The notes beneath the pieces were generated by a model. That model was not told the DNA's origin. It ran no database searches and saw only the letters and a program-made list of their open reading frames with translations. A stretch of DNA of 64,000 nt, taken from positions 1 through 64,000 of the forward strand of contig CAYZOV010000010.1 of assembly GCA_964480525.1 (NCBI GenBank). Reading direction: 5' to 3'. A program made the translations under genes and the position numbers. The first letter of the stretch is position 1; each line of letters begins with the position of its first letter. Of this stretch, positions 25,111 to 35,173 are shown one piece after another. Source of the stretch: JAAZZIT01 sp964480525 (lineage in GTDB: Bacteria; Bacillota; Clostridia; Oscillospirales; Ruminococcaceae).

Positions 25111-27469
25111 ACTTAACACACTATTTAATAATAAGGAATTTGTTTTCTTTGACGGAGCGATGGGTACTATGCTCCAGAAAAAGGGACTTGAAACGGGTGG
25201 TATTCCCGAAGAACTTAATATTACAAAACCCGACTGGCTTGTGGAAATTCACAAGGCTTATGTTGAGGCAGGGGCAGACGTAGTTTACGCAAACACCTTT
25301 GGTGCAAATTCCTACAAGCTAAGTCATTCAGAGTATGACGTACAAACCCTTGTAAAAGCAGGTATTGAAAACGCCCGTAAAGCCACCGAAAACACAGACA
25401 CCCTTGTGGCGCTTGACATAGGTCCAATCGGACAACTTCTCGAACCGACGGGAACTCTCACCTTTGAGGAAGCATACGAAATTTTCAAGGAAATAATTAT
25501 CGCCGGCAATGACGCCGATTTGATTGTTTTTGAAACAATGACCGACCTTTACGAAATCAAGGCGGCTGTTTTGGCGGCAAAGGAAAACTCAACTTTGCCA
25601 ATCGTCTGCACAATGACCTTTGAGGAAAATATGCGAACCTTTACGGGTTGTGAAATTTCCTCAATGGCACTAACTCTGGAGGGTCTTGGGGTGGACGCTG
25701 TGGGAATTAACTGTTCTTTAGGCCCTGCACAGCTTGAACCCGTTGTGGCTGAACTGTCAAAGTGGACGACTTTGCCGATAGTGGTTAAACCAAACGCAGG
25801 ACTTCCTGACCCCGAAACTAATCTTTATGACGTGACGCCGGCAGACTTTGGCGACCTTATGAAGAATTTTGTTAAATACGGTGTTAAGGTTTTCGGTGGG
25901 TGTTGTGGAACTAATCCTGAGTATATTGCTAAAACGGTTAAGGCGTTGGAGGGGGAAAAATATTCTCCTGTAAATCCACAAATTCCTGTGGCTGTGTGCA
26001 GTGCAACAAAAACTGTTGTGGTGGATTGTCCGAGAATTATCGGCGAACGTATCAATCCGACAGGCAAAAAGATTTTCAAACAGGCACTTATCGACCACAA
26101 CATCGACTATATTTTGGGACAGGCTATCGAACAGACCTCAGCAGGTGCGGAAATTCTGGACGTGAACGTGGGACTTCCCGACATAGACGAAAACCAAATG
26201 ATGATTGAGGTCGTCAAGGCTATTCAAAGCATAACTGACGCACCACTTCAGATTGACACCACCGACCCTGTGGCGCTTGAAAACGCACTTAGAATTTACA
26301 ATGGAAAACCTATTGTAAACTCGGTAAACGGTGAGGAAAAATCTCTTTGTACGGTTTTGCCACTTGTTAAAAAGTACGGAGCTTGCGTGGTGGGGCTTAC
26401 CCTTGACGAAAACGGTATCCCTAAAAAAGCCGAGGAGCGTTTTAAAATCGCAAAAAGAATTCTTGACAGAGCCTTGGCACTTGGAATTAAGAAAGAAAAT
26501 GTTTTCATCGACTGCTTAACTCTTACTGCGTCAGCAGAGCAGGAAGCTGTTATGGAAACGGTCAAGGCACTTCATATGGTTAAAACACAGCTCGGACTTA
26601 AAACCGTGCTTGGCGTGTCGAACATCTCGTTCGGTTTGCCAAACAGAGAACTTGTCAACAGCACGTTTTTGTCAATGGCGATGGCAAACGGACTTGATTT
26701 GCCGATTATAAACCCTAATATTTCGTCAATGTCTGGGGCTGTGAGAGCCTTTAGACTTTTGACAAATGCCGATAAAAATTCTACGGAATTTATTTCTTGG
26801 TACGGTGCAAAAACCGAAAACGTAAAGCCTGTTTCAACAAAGGAAAATATCACACTTGATTATGCTATTGAAAAAGGACTTAAAACCGAGGGTGCAAAAA
26901 TCACGGCGCAGCTTTTGGAAAACATCGATTCAATGGAAATTGTAAATACAATGCTTATTCCCGCACTTGACAAAGCAGGTGTTAGATTTGAAAAGGGCGA
27001 AATTTTTCTGCCACAGCTTATTCAAACAGCAGGCGTTGCTCAAAGCTGTTTTGAGGTTATCAAGGAAAAGCTGGTAAAGAGTGGCGATACTCAGGTTTCA
27101 AAGGGCAAAATCGTCATTGCAACGGTTAAGGGCGATATTCACGACATCGGCAAAAATATCGTAAAAATTCTGCTGGAAAATTACGGATATACTGTTATTG
27201 ATTTGGGACGTGACGTTGAAAGCGAAAAAATTGTCCGTTGTGCTATCGAAAACGACATCAAGCTTGTTGGCTTGTCGGCGCTTATGACCACGACCCTGCC
27301 GAGTATGGAAGAAGCTATCACGCTTTTAAAGGCACAAAAACCTGACTGCAAAGTTATGGTGGGCGGAGCTGTGCTGACCTCTGAATATGCCGAGAAAATC
27401 AACGCAGATTATTATGCAAAGGACGCTAAGCAATCGGTTGACATTGCAAAAACGGTTTTCGGCAGTTAA
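25103..27469 (+). CDS. metH: Cobalamin-dependent methionine synthase lacking the activation domain
   Basis: 788 aa from ATG 25103; longer in-frame starts lie within the upstream gene. Domain order is homocysteine methyltransferase (1-~290) with zinc ligands in GINCSLGP and FGGCCGTNPEYI, pterin/methyl-THF-binding barrel (~310-570, GERINPTGKK), cobalamin cap and B12-binding domain (~590-788) with D678-x-H680-x2-G683 as the lower-ligand motif. The usual ~1200 aa enzyme also carries a reactivation domain; here that is the preceding gene. It makes methionine from homocysteine, which feeds metK at 61.4 kb. Confidence 0.95.
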   Translation: MDKLNTLFNNKEFVFFDGAMGTMLQKKGLETGGIPEELNITKPDWLVEIHKAYVEAGADVVYANTFGANSYKLSHSEYDVQTLVKAGIENARKATENTDTLVALDIGPIGQLLEPTGTLTFEEAYEIFKEIIIAGNDADLIVFETMTDLYEIKAAVLAAKENSTLPIVCTMTFEENMRTFTGCEISSMALTLEGLGVDAVGINCSLGPAQLEPVVAELSKWTTLPIVVKPNAGLPDPETNLYDVTPADFGDLMKNFVKYGVKVFGGCCGTNPEYIAKTVKALEGEKYSPVNPQIPVAVCSATKTVVVDCPRIIGERINPTGKKIFKQALIDHNIDYILGQAIEQTSAGAEILDVNVGLPDIDENQMMIEVVKAIQSITDAPLQIDTTDPVALENALRIYNGKPIVNSVNGEEKSLCTVLPLVKKYGACVVGLTLDENGIPKKAEERFKIAKRILDRALALGIKKENVFIDCLTLTASAEQEAVMETVKALHMVKTQLGLKTVLGVSNISFGLPNRELVNSTFLSMAMANGLDLPIINPNISSMSGAVRAFRLLTNADKNSTEFISWYGAKTENVKPVSTKENITLDYAIEKGLKTEGAKITAQLLENIDSMEIVNTMLIPALDKAGVRFEKGEIFLPQLIQTAGVAQSCFEVIKEKLVKSGDTQVSKGKIVIATVKGDIHDIGKNIVKILLENYGYTVIDLGRDVESEKIVRCAIENDIKLVGLSALMTTTLPSMEEAITLLKAQKPDCKVMVGGAVLTSEYAEKINADYYAKDAKQSVDIAKTVFGS

Positions 27470-27483
27470 TTGAATAAAACAGG

Positions 27484-27531
27484 AAAAATTCTCCAATACT
27501 TTGTTTATCAAAGCTAAAGGAGAATTTTTTT
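27484..27531 (+). terminator. Hairpin: metH terminator that also buries the next ribosome site
   Basis: AAAAATTCTCC (27484-27494) pairs with GGAGAATTTTT (27519-27529); an inner CTTTG/CAAAG stem adds support. The 3' arm contains the GGAG ribosome site of the 77-aa gene starting at 27532. Confidence 0.75.
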
Positions 27532-27765
27532 ATGAACAAATTAAAATCCGCAATTCTGGTTTCCGTGTTCGCAGTACCTCTTTTTACGGGATTTTTCCAA
27601 AGTCCGCAAAAACCAACCTCTTTTATGCTGTTTCCCGAAATAACTTTTTCAAGTTGCGCTGATTTTGATAACGAAAACAGCGACGAAAAAGTTATAATTT
27701 CACAGCAAAAAGACCGTGTTGAGGTGAAATTTAAGATTATCGAATGGATTAAGTCCGTTTTTTAG
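27532..27765 (+). CDS. Small exported protein of unknown function
   Basis: 77 aa, no recognisable family. A basic start and hydrophobic stretch (MNKLKSAILVSVFAVPLFTGFF, residues 1-22) looks like a signal or membrane-insertion sequence. The rest is charged and ends in an amphipathic segment (IIEWIKSVF). The ribosome site lies within the terminator-like hairpin before the gene, so translation should be low or conditional. An ATG start with 9-base spacing supports that it is real. Confidence 0.55.
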   Translation: MNKLKSAILVSVFAVPLFTGFFQSPQKPTSFMLFPEITFSSCADFDNENSDEKVIISQQKDRVEVKFKIIEWIKSVF

Positions 27766-27785
27766 GACAGTTGACAAAAAGACGG

Positions 27786-27814
27786 TTGATTTATTTTCCC
27801 GAATGTGTTAAAAT
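27786..27814 (+). promoter_or_regulatory. Promoter of addBA
   Basis: TTGATT (27786-27791), 17 bases, TAAAAT (27809-27814) with TGT in front (extended -10). A second TTGACA at 27771 is too far from it to be the -35. Confidence 0.72.
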
Positions 27815-27850
27815 ATGTTTAAGTGAAGAAAATCAAAAAGGGGTGTTCTT

Positions 27851-30800
27851 ATGCTGACTGTTATAACCGGGGGAGCAATGTCCCAAAAGGACGAAATGCT
27901 TCGTGAAAAAATGCTAAAATGCTTGCAAGACGGAAAAAAAGTTTACGTTTTTGTGCCTGACCAATTTTCTTTTGAGTACGACAAAATGTTGTATGATTTG
28001 TTCGGCGCAAAACTTTTCAACAAAATTTCCACAATGGGTTTAAACCGTTTTGCGGAAAAATTAAGAAAAAAATACGGCACCGACAAGGGCGAAACTGCCG
28101 ACGATAACGCAAAAATTATCTCAATGTACAAGGCAATAAAGGAATATAAATCCACGGGAAGTGCGGTTTATTATACGAAAAATCTTGAAAAACCGTCCTT
28201 TGTAAACCAGATGATTGAAATTTCCGAAAACTTCAGCCGAAACGAATTTTCAGGAGAATATGTTTCGGCTGTATCCGAAAAAACCGACGGCGTGTTGTCG
28301 GAAAAACTTAAAGAAATCGGCGAAATTTACGGACTTTATCAAAAAAAGCTTCATCAACTTAACCTTTGCGACGGCTTTTCCGTTGTGAACGAAGCTTGCG
28401 AAATTCTGAAAAAACACGATTGCCTTTGCGACTGCGAAATTTTCTTTGACAGGTACGACACGTTTTCCGCAGACGAATACAAGATTATCGAAATAATGCT
28501 AAGACAATGCGAAAATATGTATTTTTCCGTTACGCTGTCGGAAGAAAATAATTCAAAATCCCCGTTTTCGCCGTTTGAACCTACGGTGAAAACCCTTAGC
28601 ACCTTAGAAACAATCGCCAAAAACACGGGTGAAAAATTTGTGCGTTTAAAATCGTCGATTTATCGCTATAATAAATCCGCCCTTGCGCACGTCAACGGAA
28701 ATATTTTGTGCCTTGAAAACCGTTTTACAAACGACAACGAGGGCGTAAAGGTGGCTTTTGCCCAAGACGTTTACGACGAAGTGGAATACGTTGCGGGGGA
28801 AATCAAACGCCTTGTTCGTGAAGAAGGACTGAAATATAACGAAATAGCCGTAATTTCACGTCAATTGGCGGACTATGTTTCTATCATTGAGGGTACTTTT
28901 GACAGATACGAAATTCCTACTTTCATAGATTCCAAAGAGAATATTTCAAAGTCTGTTTTGGCGATTTACATAACAAATATTCTGGATTTTGTAAAGGGAA
29001 AAACTTTCAAAACCGAAAAAATTCTGCGTATGATAAAATCGCCTTTGTCGCCTTTTAAAGATTATGAGGTGTGGGCGATTGAAGAATATTGCTATATGTG
29101 GAACGTTGAGGACGATATGTGGCTTAACGATTTTACCGCCGTTGACCAGCGTAACAACAACCTTAACACCGTCAATGATATTCGTCGCAGAATTATCGAA
29201 CCTGCCGTAAAATTCAGAAAATCCACCGAAAACCCAACCGCCAACACACTTTTAAAAGCTCTGACAACCTTGCTTGAAGATTATAATTTGTCAAGTTGTG
29301 CAAACAGCGTTGTTAAACTTTCAAAAAATATTGACGGCGAAAAAAGTTATATAACCGAAAAATCTTCCGAAGTTGAACTTGTCCGAGAATTTAAACAAAT
29401 GTGGTTGCTTTTTATCGGTGCAATTTATTCTCTTAATGACAATTTTTCCGACGAAACTATTTCTCTGAAAGAACTTTGCGACGTTTTTTCTCTTATTATG
29501 TCCCAAATGACAATTTCAAATCCACCGCAACGAATCAACACCGTAACGGTGGCTATGGCTGAACATTCACGCCTTTCAAACGTAAAAGCGGTGTTTGTTT
29601 TGGGGGCAAATGCGGACAAATTTCCCGCAAAAATCAAACAAGGCGGACTTTTTTCCGAAAAAGAAAAACGAACTCTGACAAGAATAGGCGTACAGTTGTC
29701 CGTTGAAGCCGAAGAACAAATTAAAAACGAGCGTTTGATAACCTATCTTGCGTTGACGCAGGGTTCGGACAAACTTTATGTTTGCTGTCCGAAAAACGAC
29801 AGCGAGGGCAGACCTCTTGTTCAGTCGGACGTGGTGAGGGAACTGCTTAATATGTTCGGTAATTCCATTGTGACCGACGTTTCAAATCTTGGGGCGGATT
29901 TTTTCTGCAAAACAAAACGTTCGGCACTTGCGAGATTTACAGAGTGTATGAACGATAATTCCGTAAATTCACAGTCGATAAAAAAAGCTCTGGAATCTGT
30001 AAAAAGTACGTCCGAAAAGCTGAATATTATTCTCCGCAACGGCGATTTAACCGATTTTGACATATCAAAAACAACAGCCGAAGATATGTTTTTCAATGCC
30101 GACAAAAACCTTGACAGAATTGTCCTTTCGCCGTCCTCAATCGAAAAGTATAATAAATGTCCGTTCGGTTATTTCTGTCAGTACGGTCTGAAACTGAAAA
30201 CGCCTTTTAAATCCGAAATCAACGGCGTAAACAGAGGAAACGTAATACACTATGTTCTGGAAAACCTTTTGTCCGTAAAATCGGGAGATAAAACCGTTTA
30301 TAATGTGGATTTTGAAAAAATGACCGACGACGAAATCAGGGACAAAGTTTTTGAACTTGCACAGGAATATAAGGAACACCAAATGGGCGGTGAATTTGGC
30401 AAAGACGTAAGGTTTAATAAACTTTACGAAAGAATTTGCCAAAACGCTGTGTATGTTGTGTTGAATATTCAGCACGAAATTAAACATTCGTCTTTTGTTC
30501 CAACAGCTTTTGAGTATTCGATTAAGGACAAAAACGGGGATTCTATGTTAAAACTGACCGACGGCGAAATTGAGGTTTGCATTACGGGGCAAATCGACCG
30601 TATCGACACATACAAGGACAATGACGGAACAGTTTATCTTAAAATTGTTGATTACAAAACGGGCAAAATGAAAGATATTTTCAGTAAAATTTTCCACGGC
30701 GTAAGTTTGCAGATGATTATTTATATTATGGCGCTGTTAAAAAGCCAAAACGAACTTAACGCAAACAACACCGCCAGAGCGGGGGCAATGGTGTATGTGC

Positions 30801-31291
30801 CTGCAAATTACATAAAAAGCGAAAAGTTCAGGTCAACGTTTGAATTTGACAAGGTTAAGGCGGACGTTAATTTTACTAAGAATTTCACCGACAAATCTTT
30901 AATGAGAATTGGTATCGCAAATGGTAACGAAAGGGTGGTTTTCGCCCTTAACGAACAAGCCGACAAAAATTTCTGCTTGTCGGAAAAAAATGAATACTTT
31001 ACCGACAGCGAAATCGAAAGAATCGAAAATTATACCGAAGAAAAAATCAAAGAAACTGCCTCAAATATTTTAAGGGGCAAAATTTCACCGTCGCCTCTTG
31101 CGGACGCTACGTCAAGCAGAATTACAAAACCGTGTTCGTATTGCGAATACGGGGACATTTGCGGCGTTAAAAACGCACCGATAAAAAGGTTTTTGACAAA
31201 AGATGACAAAAATAAGCTTATGGAAATAGTTTTGGATAAAAAAGAAGAAAACCCACAGGAAAATACGGAAGGAGATGAAAACAATGGCTAA
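27851..31291 (+). CDS. addB: Helicase-exonuclease AddAB, subunit AddB
   Basis: 1146 aa subunit of the AddAB end-processing nuclease (RecBCD equivalent). The C-terminal RecB-type nuclease motif IVDYKTGKM is intact. Four cysteines for the AddB 4Fe-4S cluster are present: C770 (KCPFGYF) and C1095, C1098, C1104 (CSYCEYGDIC). The N-terminal ATP loop reads GGAMSQKD in place of the usual GxxGxGKS/T, a degenerate form; the superfamily-I fold is otherwise continuous. It precedes addA with an eight-base overlap, the usual order. Confidence 0.95.
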   Translation: MLTVITGGAMSQKDEMLREKMLKCLQDGKKVYVFVPDQFSFEYDKMLYDLFGAKLFNKISTMGLNRFAEKLRKKYGTDKGETADDNAKIISMYKAIKEYKSTGSAVYYTKNLEKPSFVNQMIEISENFSRNEFSGEYVSAVSEKTDGVLSEKLKEIGEIYGLYQKKLHQLNLCDGFSVVNEACEILKKHDCLCDCEIFFDRYDTFSADEYKIIEIMLRQCENMYFSVTLSEENNSKSPFSPFEPTVKTLSTLETIAKNTGEKFVRLKSSIYRYNKSALAHVNGNILCLENRFTNDNEGVKVAFAQDVYDEVEYVAGEIKRLVREEGLKYNEIAVISRQLADYVSIIEGTFDRYEIPTFIDSKENISKSVLAIYITNILDFVKGKTFKTEKILRMIKSPLSPFKDYEVWAIEEYCYMWNVEDDMWLNDFTAVDQRNNNLNTVNDIRRRIIEPAVKFRKSTENPTANTLLKALTTLLEDYNLSSCANSVVKLSKNIDGEKSYITEKSSEVELVREFKQMWLLFIGAIYSLNDNFSDETISLKELCDVFSLIMSQMTISNPPQRINTVTVAMAEHSRLSNVKAVFVLGANADKFPAKIKQGGLFSEKEKRTLTRIGVQLSVEAEEQIKNERLITYLALTQGSDKLYVCCPKNDSEGRPLVQSDVVRELLNMFGNSIVTDVSNLGADFFCKTKRSALARFTECMNDNSVNSQSIKKALESVKSTSEKLNIILRNGDLTDFDISKTTAEDMFFNADKNLDRIVLSPSSIEKYNKCPFGYFCQYGLKLKTPFKSEINGVNRGNVIHYVLENLLSVKSGDKTVYNVDFEKMTDDEIRDKVFELAQEYKEHQMGGEFGKDVRFNKLYERICQNAVYVVLNIQHEIKHSSFVPTAFEYSIKDKNGDSMLKLTDGEIEVCITGQIDRIDTYKDNDGTVYLKIVDYKTGKMKDIFSKIFHGVSLQMIIYIMALLKSQNELNANNTARAGAMVYVPANYIKSEKFRSTFEFDKVKADVNFTKNFTDKSLMRIGIANGNERVVFALNEQADKNFCLSEKNEYFTDSEIERIENYTEEKIKETASNILRGKISPSPLADATSSRITKPCSYCEYGDICGVKNAPIKRFLTKDDKNKLMEIVLDKKEENPQENTEGDENNG

Positions 31292-34200
31292 TTTATGGAC
31301 AAAAGACCAGCTTGACGCGATAAATTCCACCGACAAATCCACCATTGTCTCGGCGGCGGCAGGAAGCGGAAAAACGGCTGTTTTGGTTGAACGCACTATC
31401 CGTATGCTATGCGACAAAAAAATGGGAATCCAAGCGGACAGGCTTTTGGCGGTTACGTTCACAAACGACGCCGCTAACAACATGAAAGACAAACTTTCGG
31501 CGGCTATGAAAAAATTTCTCGAACAAAATCCTCACGACAGTTGGGTAATAAAGCAAAAAGAATTGTTGGGGCTTGCGACAATTTGCACCATTGACGCTTT
31601 TTGCATGGAATTGGTGAAAAATAATATTAACGAACTTGAAATTTCGGGCAATTTCAGCGTTATTGACACGCAGGAAAACAACCTTATGACCGAAAAAGCT
31701 TTTGCCGAAGCTTCAAAATATTATTTTGAAAATTATCCCGACAAAATGCAAATTCTCATGGATAATTTCGGCGAAGAAACCGACGCAGATATTATAAAAC
31801 TGGGAAAAGAACTTTTGACTTTCAAAGGCTCTTTGCCGTTTCCAGAAAGTTGGAAAAATAACTCGGAAAATAAATTTGAAAAAATCTTTTTGCAATTTAC
31901 CAAAGCACAGTTTGAAATCAACGTCGAACCGTATTTGAACGTGCTGAAAGCGTCTTGTTCAAGCCTTGAAAAAGCACAGAAAAAGCTGGGAAATACAGCA
32001 TATTTCCAGATTATTCATTGCTTGAATACTCTTGTTGAAAAAATTGAAAAACTTGCGATTGTGGGAGAAAATTTTTACAAATTAAAGGAAATTGACGAAT
32101 ATAAATCCATTAAATATCCTGCTAAACCACGCAAGCGCACGCAAGAACAGGACGATATTTACGAAGAAATAAAACTGATAAAATCCTGCGTTTCAAAAGC
32201 GATAAAGAATCTTGAATCGGTGAGAACGGTGCCTTTGGCGAAATTTGACAGCGACAATCTGCAAAGTATGGAGATTTTCGGGTGCCTTTGGGATTTTGTG
32301 AAAAAAGCGGAAGAAATTTTGTGGGAAAACAAGCTTGAAAAGAATAAATTTTTCTTTTCGGATATTACAAGGCTGACCATAAGTTTGTTGGCGAAAGAAA
32401 CGGAAAACGGTTTTGAAAAAACTGACCTTGCACGGAGAATTACGGAAGAAAAAAGATATAAGATGATTCTTATTGACGAATTTCAGGACGTGAATAATCT
32501 CCAAAGCGTTATTTTTAAATGTGTTTCGGACACGGAAAACATGGCTCTTTTGGGAAAAAATGTTTTCGTCGTTGGCGATATGAAACAGTCGATTTACGGT
32601 TTCAGACAGTCGAACCCTCACATTTTCGACAATGCAAGAGAGCTTGCTAAAGACGAAAAAAACGCCGAAGTGTGCAAAGCGATTTATTTAAAAAGAAATT
32701 TCCGAAGCCGTCAAAATGTCCTTGATTTTGCAAATTTCGTTTTTGAAAACGTAATGTCAAAAGAACTTGGCGAAGTGGATTACGACGAGGAAGAACGCCT
32801 TGAACTGGGAACGGAATTTCCTCAGCCTGATTTTAACACGGACATAATTCTTTACGATAAGAATATGCCCGACAGCTCCGACGATTCCGAAGAAAACGAC
32901 GAAGATTCGGAACAAACCGACAACAAACAGAGCGTTTGCGTCGAAGCCATGATTGTTGCAAACAAAGTTAAAAAAATGATTCAGCAGAAAGTGCCGGTTT
33001 TTGACGACGGCATAACCCGTCCTTGTCGGGCAGGGGATTTTTGCGTTTTGCTCAGAACGGGAAAACTGGTAAACGATTATATTAAAGCCTTTGCAAAGGC
33101 GGATATTCATGCGGTGGGGGATTCGGTAAAGGGTTATCTGGGCGCAAGAGAAATAAGCCTTGCACTCAGTATGCTTAAAATTATCGACAACCCAATGAAC
33201 GATATTCCGTTTGTCGCCGTGTGCTTGTCGCCGATTTTCGGTTTTACTACGGACGAAATTTCACAAATCAGACAGCTTGACAAAACCAAAAAGTTTTACA
33301 GCCTGTTTTTAGGAATCGCCCGTGACGAAAAAGCGGAAGAGTTCGGTTTTAAACGTATCGAAACTGACAACCAACCGATTACGGGAAAATGCAAAAACGC
33401 CATTGAAATTATTTCAAAACTTAGGTTTTATGCGTCGGGTATGTCTTTGGAAAAACTTGTCCGCAAACTTTACGACGTAACGGACTTAATGTCGGTTGCA
33501 AGCACTTTTGAAAACAGCCAACAAAAACGGGCAAACCTTAGAATGTTGGTTAAATATGCGGATAATTACGAAAAATCAACAGGCGGCGGACTTAGCGATT
33601 TTTTGAGATACCTTGACAATGTTTCAAAGGCGGGTAACGATTTTGACGAAGCATTAACTGTGTCGGCAGACGAAAACACCGTCAGCGTCAAAACAATTCA
33701 TAAGTCAAAGGGTCTGGAATATCCTTTCGTAATCGTGGGGGATTTAGACAGACAGTATAATCTTCCTAAACGTGAATCAAAGGTTGTTTATAATGAAAAA
33801 GCAGGCTATGGAATTACTTTGCGAAATGCAAATTCAAAAGCGAATTTCAGAACGGTAATGTATGATTATTGTTTTGAAAGCAACGTTTCAGAACAAAAAA
33901 GCGAGGAATTGAGAATTTTGTATGTGGCGTTGACAAGAGCAAAAGAAAAACTGATTTTGCCTTTGGGTCTTAGACCAAAGGGACTGGGCAGAGTGAAAAA
34001 AGCGGTTGACAAAATTGTCGGCGCAGATAGATTATACACGGAAGTTATAGAGGGCTTAATGTCTTATGCCGAAATAATTTTCGCCGCACTTCTTGTTCAA
34101 CCTAACAAAAAAGTTTTGGAAGAATATTTGGGCGTGGAAATTTCGCACCTGATTAAGCAAAGAACAAAACCGGCTATTCATTTTGAAGTCGGTAAAAATT

Positions 34201-34976
34201 ACTATTCGGCGGATAACGAAAATTCGGAAAAATTTGTACCGAAAAATCCCGACAACGCCCTTGTTTCTAAAATAGTACAAAGTATTACGTTTGATGAAAA
34301 GGACGACGACGCCCAGACCGTGGCGAAACTTTCGGTTACGGAGTTTGTCCGTGAGGTTGAAGAGGGAAATGCTCTGAAAGAGATTACATATTTTCCCCCT
34401 GTGCCTGATATTCAAAAGGAAAAACACACCGTCACCGCCGCCGAAAAAGGTACGTTTACACACCTTTTTATGGAACTTTGCGATTTTGAAAACGCAAAAC
34501 GGGATTTTGCCGCCGAGGTTGAACGTTTGAGAAAAAATAATATGCTCACCGAACAACAAGCGGAAAACGTTGACCAAAATGCCGTGTCGTCTTTCTTTGA
34601 AAGCGATATTTACCGACTTTGTAAACAAAGTGAAAAAATTCACCGTGAAATTGATTTTAAGGTGAAACTTTCGGATATGGCTCTTGACAACACCCCCCTT
34701 GCGGTGTACAATAATAAAGACGTGATGGTTCAGGGTATCGCCGACTTGATTATCGAAGAAAAAGACGGATTGACTGTTGTTGATTATAAAACCGATAACG
34801 TCAAAGAAGCGGGCGAACTTGTTGACAGACATTTTGTACAACTTTTGCTTTATAAAAAGGCTTTTGAACTTATTTTCGGAAAAAAGGTTAAGGATTGCTT
34901 TATTTATTCCTTTAAATTGAGAAGAAGTGTAAAAATAGACTTTGAAAGTTTACAAAATGTTAATATAAACCCTTGA
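31284..34976 (+). CDS. addA: Helicase-exonuclease AddAB, subunit AddA
   Basis: 1230 aa from ATG 31284; an ATG at 31275 directly abuts the GGAAGGAG ribosome site and is less likely. UvrD-type helicase with Walker A SAAAGSGKTAVLVE near the N-terminus, LIDEFQDVNNLQ Walker B, GDMKQSIYGFR, TIHKSKGLEYPFV and YVALTRAKEKL, then a C-terminal nuclease domain with VVDYKTDNV. It powers unwinding and cuts DNA in double-strand break repair. The stop codon lies inside the -35 box of the infC promoter. Confidence 0.97.
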   Translation: MANLWTKDQLDAINSTDKSTIVSAAAGSGKTAVLVERTIRMLCDKKMGIQADRLLAVTFTNDAANNMKDKLSAAMKKFLEQNPHDSWVIKQKELLGLATICTIDAFCMELVKNNINELEISGNFSVIDTQENNLMTEKAFAEASKYYFENYPDKMQILMDNFGEETDADIIKLGKELLTFKGSLPFPESWKNNSENKFEKIFLQFTKAQFEINVEPYLNVLKASCSSLEKAQKKLGNTAYFQIIHCLNTLVEKIEKLAIVGENFYKLKEIDEYKSIKYPAKPRKRTQEQDDIYEEIKLIKSCVSKAIKNLESVRTVPLAKFDSDNLQSMEIFGCLWDFVKKAEEILWENKLEKNKFFFSDITRLTISLLAKETENGFEKTDLARRITEEKRYKMILIDEFQDVNNLQSVIFKCVSDTENMALLGKNVFVVGDMKQSIYGFRQSNPHIFDNARELAKDEKNAEVCKAIYLKRNFRSRQNVLDFANFVFENVMSKELGEVDYDEEERLELGTEFPQPDFNTDIILYDKNMPDSSDDSEENDEDSEQTDNKQSVCVEAMIVANKVKKMIQQKVPVFDDGITRPCRAGDFCVLLRTGKLVNDYIKAFAKADIHAVGDSVKGYLGAREISLALSMLKIIDNPMNDIPFVAVCLSPIFGFTTDEISQIRQLDKTKKFYSLFLGIARDEKAEEFGFKRIETDNQPITGKCKNAIEIISKLRFYASGMSLEKLVRKLYDVTDLMSVASTFENSQQKRANLRMLVKYADNYEKSTGGGLSDFLRYLDNVSKAGNDFDEALTVSADENTVSVKTIHKSKGLEYPFVIVGDLDRQYNLPKRESKVVYNEKAGYGITLRNANSKANFRTVMYDYCFESNVSEQKSEELRILYVALTRAKEKLILPLGLRPKGLGRVKKAVDKIVGADRLYTEVIEGLMSYAEIIFAALLVQPNKKVLEEYLGVEISHLIKQRTKPAIHFEVGKNYYSADNENSEKFVPKNPDNALVSKIVQSITFDEKDDDAQTVAKLSVTEFVREVEEGNALKEITYFPPVPDIQKEKHTVTAAEKGTFTHLFMELCDFENAKRDFAAEVERLRKNNMLTEQQAENVDQNAVSSFFESDIYRLCKQSEKIHREIDFKVKLSDMALDNTPLAVYNNKDVMVQGIADLIIEEKDGLTVVDYKTDNVKEAGELVDRHFVQLLLYKKAFELIFGKKVKDCFIYSFKLRRSVKIDFESLQNVNINP

Positions 34977-35001
34977 CAAATGGACTTTTGGGTGTTATAA
35001 T
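34973..35001 (+). promoter_or_regulatory. Promoter of infC-rpmI-rplT
   Basis: TTGACA (34973-34978), 17 bases, TATAAT (34996-35001) with TGT in front: a full-consensus promoter. It overlaps the addA stop codon. Confidence 0.9.
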
Positions 35002-35007
35002 ATTTAA

Positions 35008-35160
35008 GGCGTTTGAAAAGACGCAGTTATTAAAGTAGAACTTTTCCGTTCTCACCTTCAGCAAATGGGCAAAAAGGTCAAACACAAAATTTACGCAGAA
35101 ATTGCGTTTTGATTGTATGAGTACGGAAAAATTTCGTACTCATATTTTTTTAAACTTATT
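35008..35160 (+). ncRNA. L20-type autoregulatory leader of the infC operon
   Basis: The ~150-nt untranslated leader contains GTTCTCACCTTC-type sequence and ends in a terminator just before infC. This is the arrangement of the Firmicute L20 leader, where excess ribosomal protein L20 binds the leader and lowers operon expression. The assignment rests on gene context plus the attenuator; I did not fold the whole leader. Confidence 0.75.
35117..35151 (+). terminator. Attenuator of the L20 leader
   Basis: ATGAGTACG (35117-35125) pairs perfectly with CGTACTCAT (35135-35143), followed by a T run. It lies 10 bases before the infC ribosome site. Confidence 0.9.
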
Positions 35161-35173
35161 GGAGGTGCGTATC

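Noticed and set aside
32757..33110. Long antisense frames opposite addA and other large genes
   Set aside because: They lack ribosome sites, have atypical composition and are fully covered by well-supported genes on the other strand.
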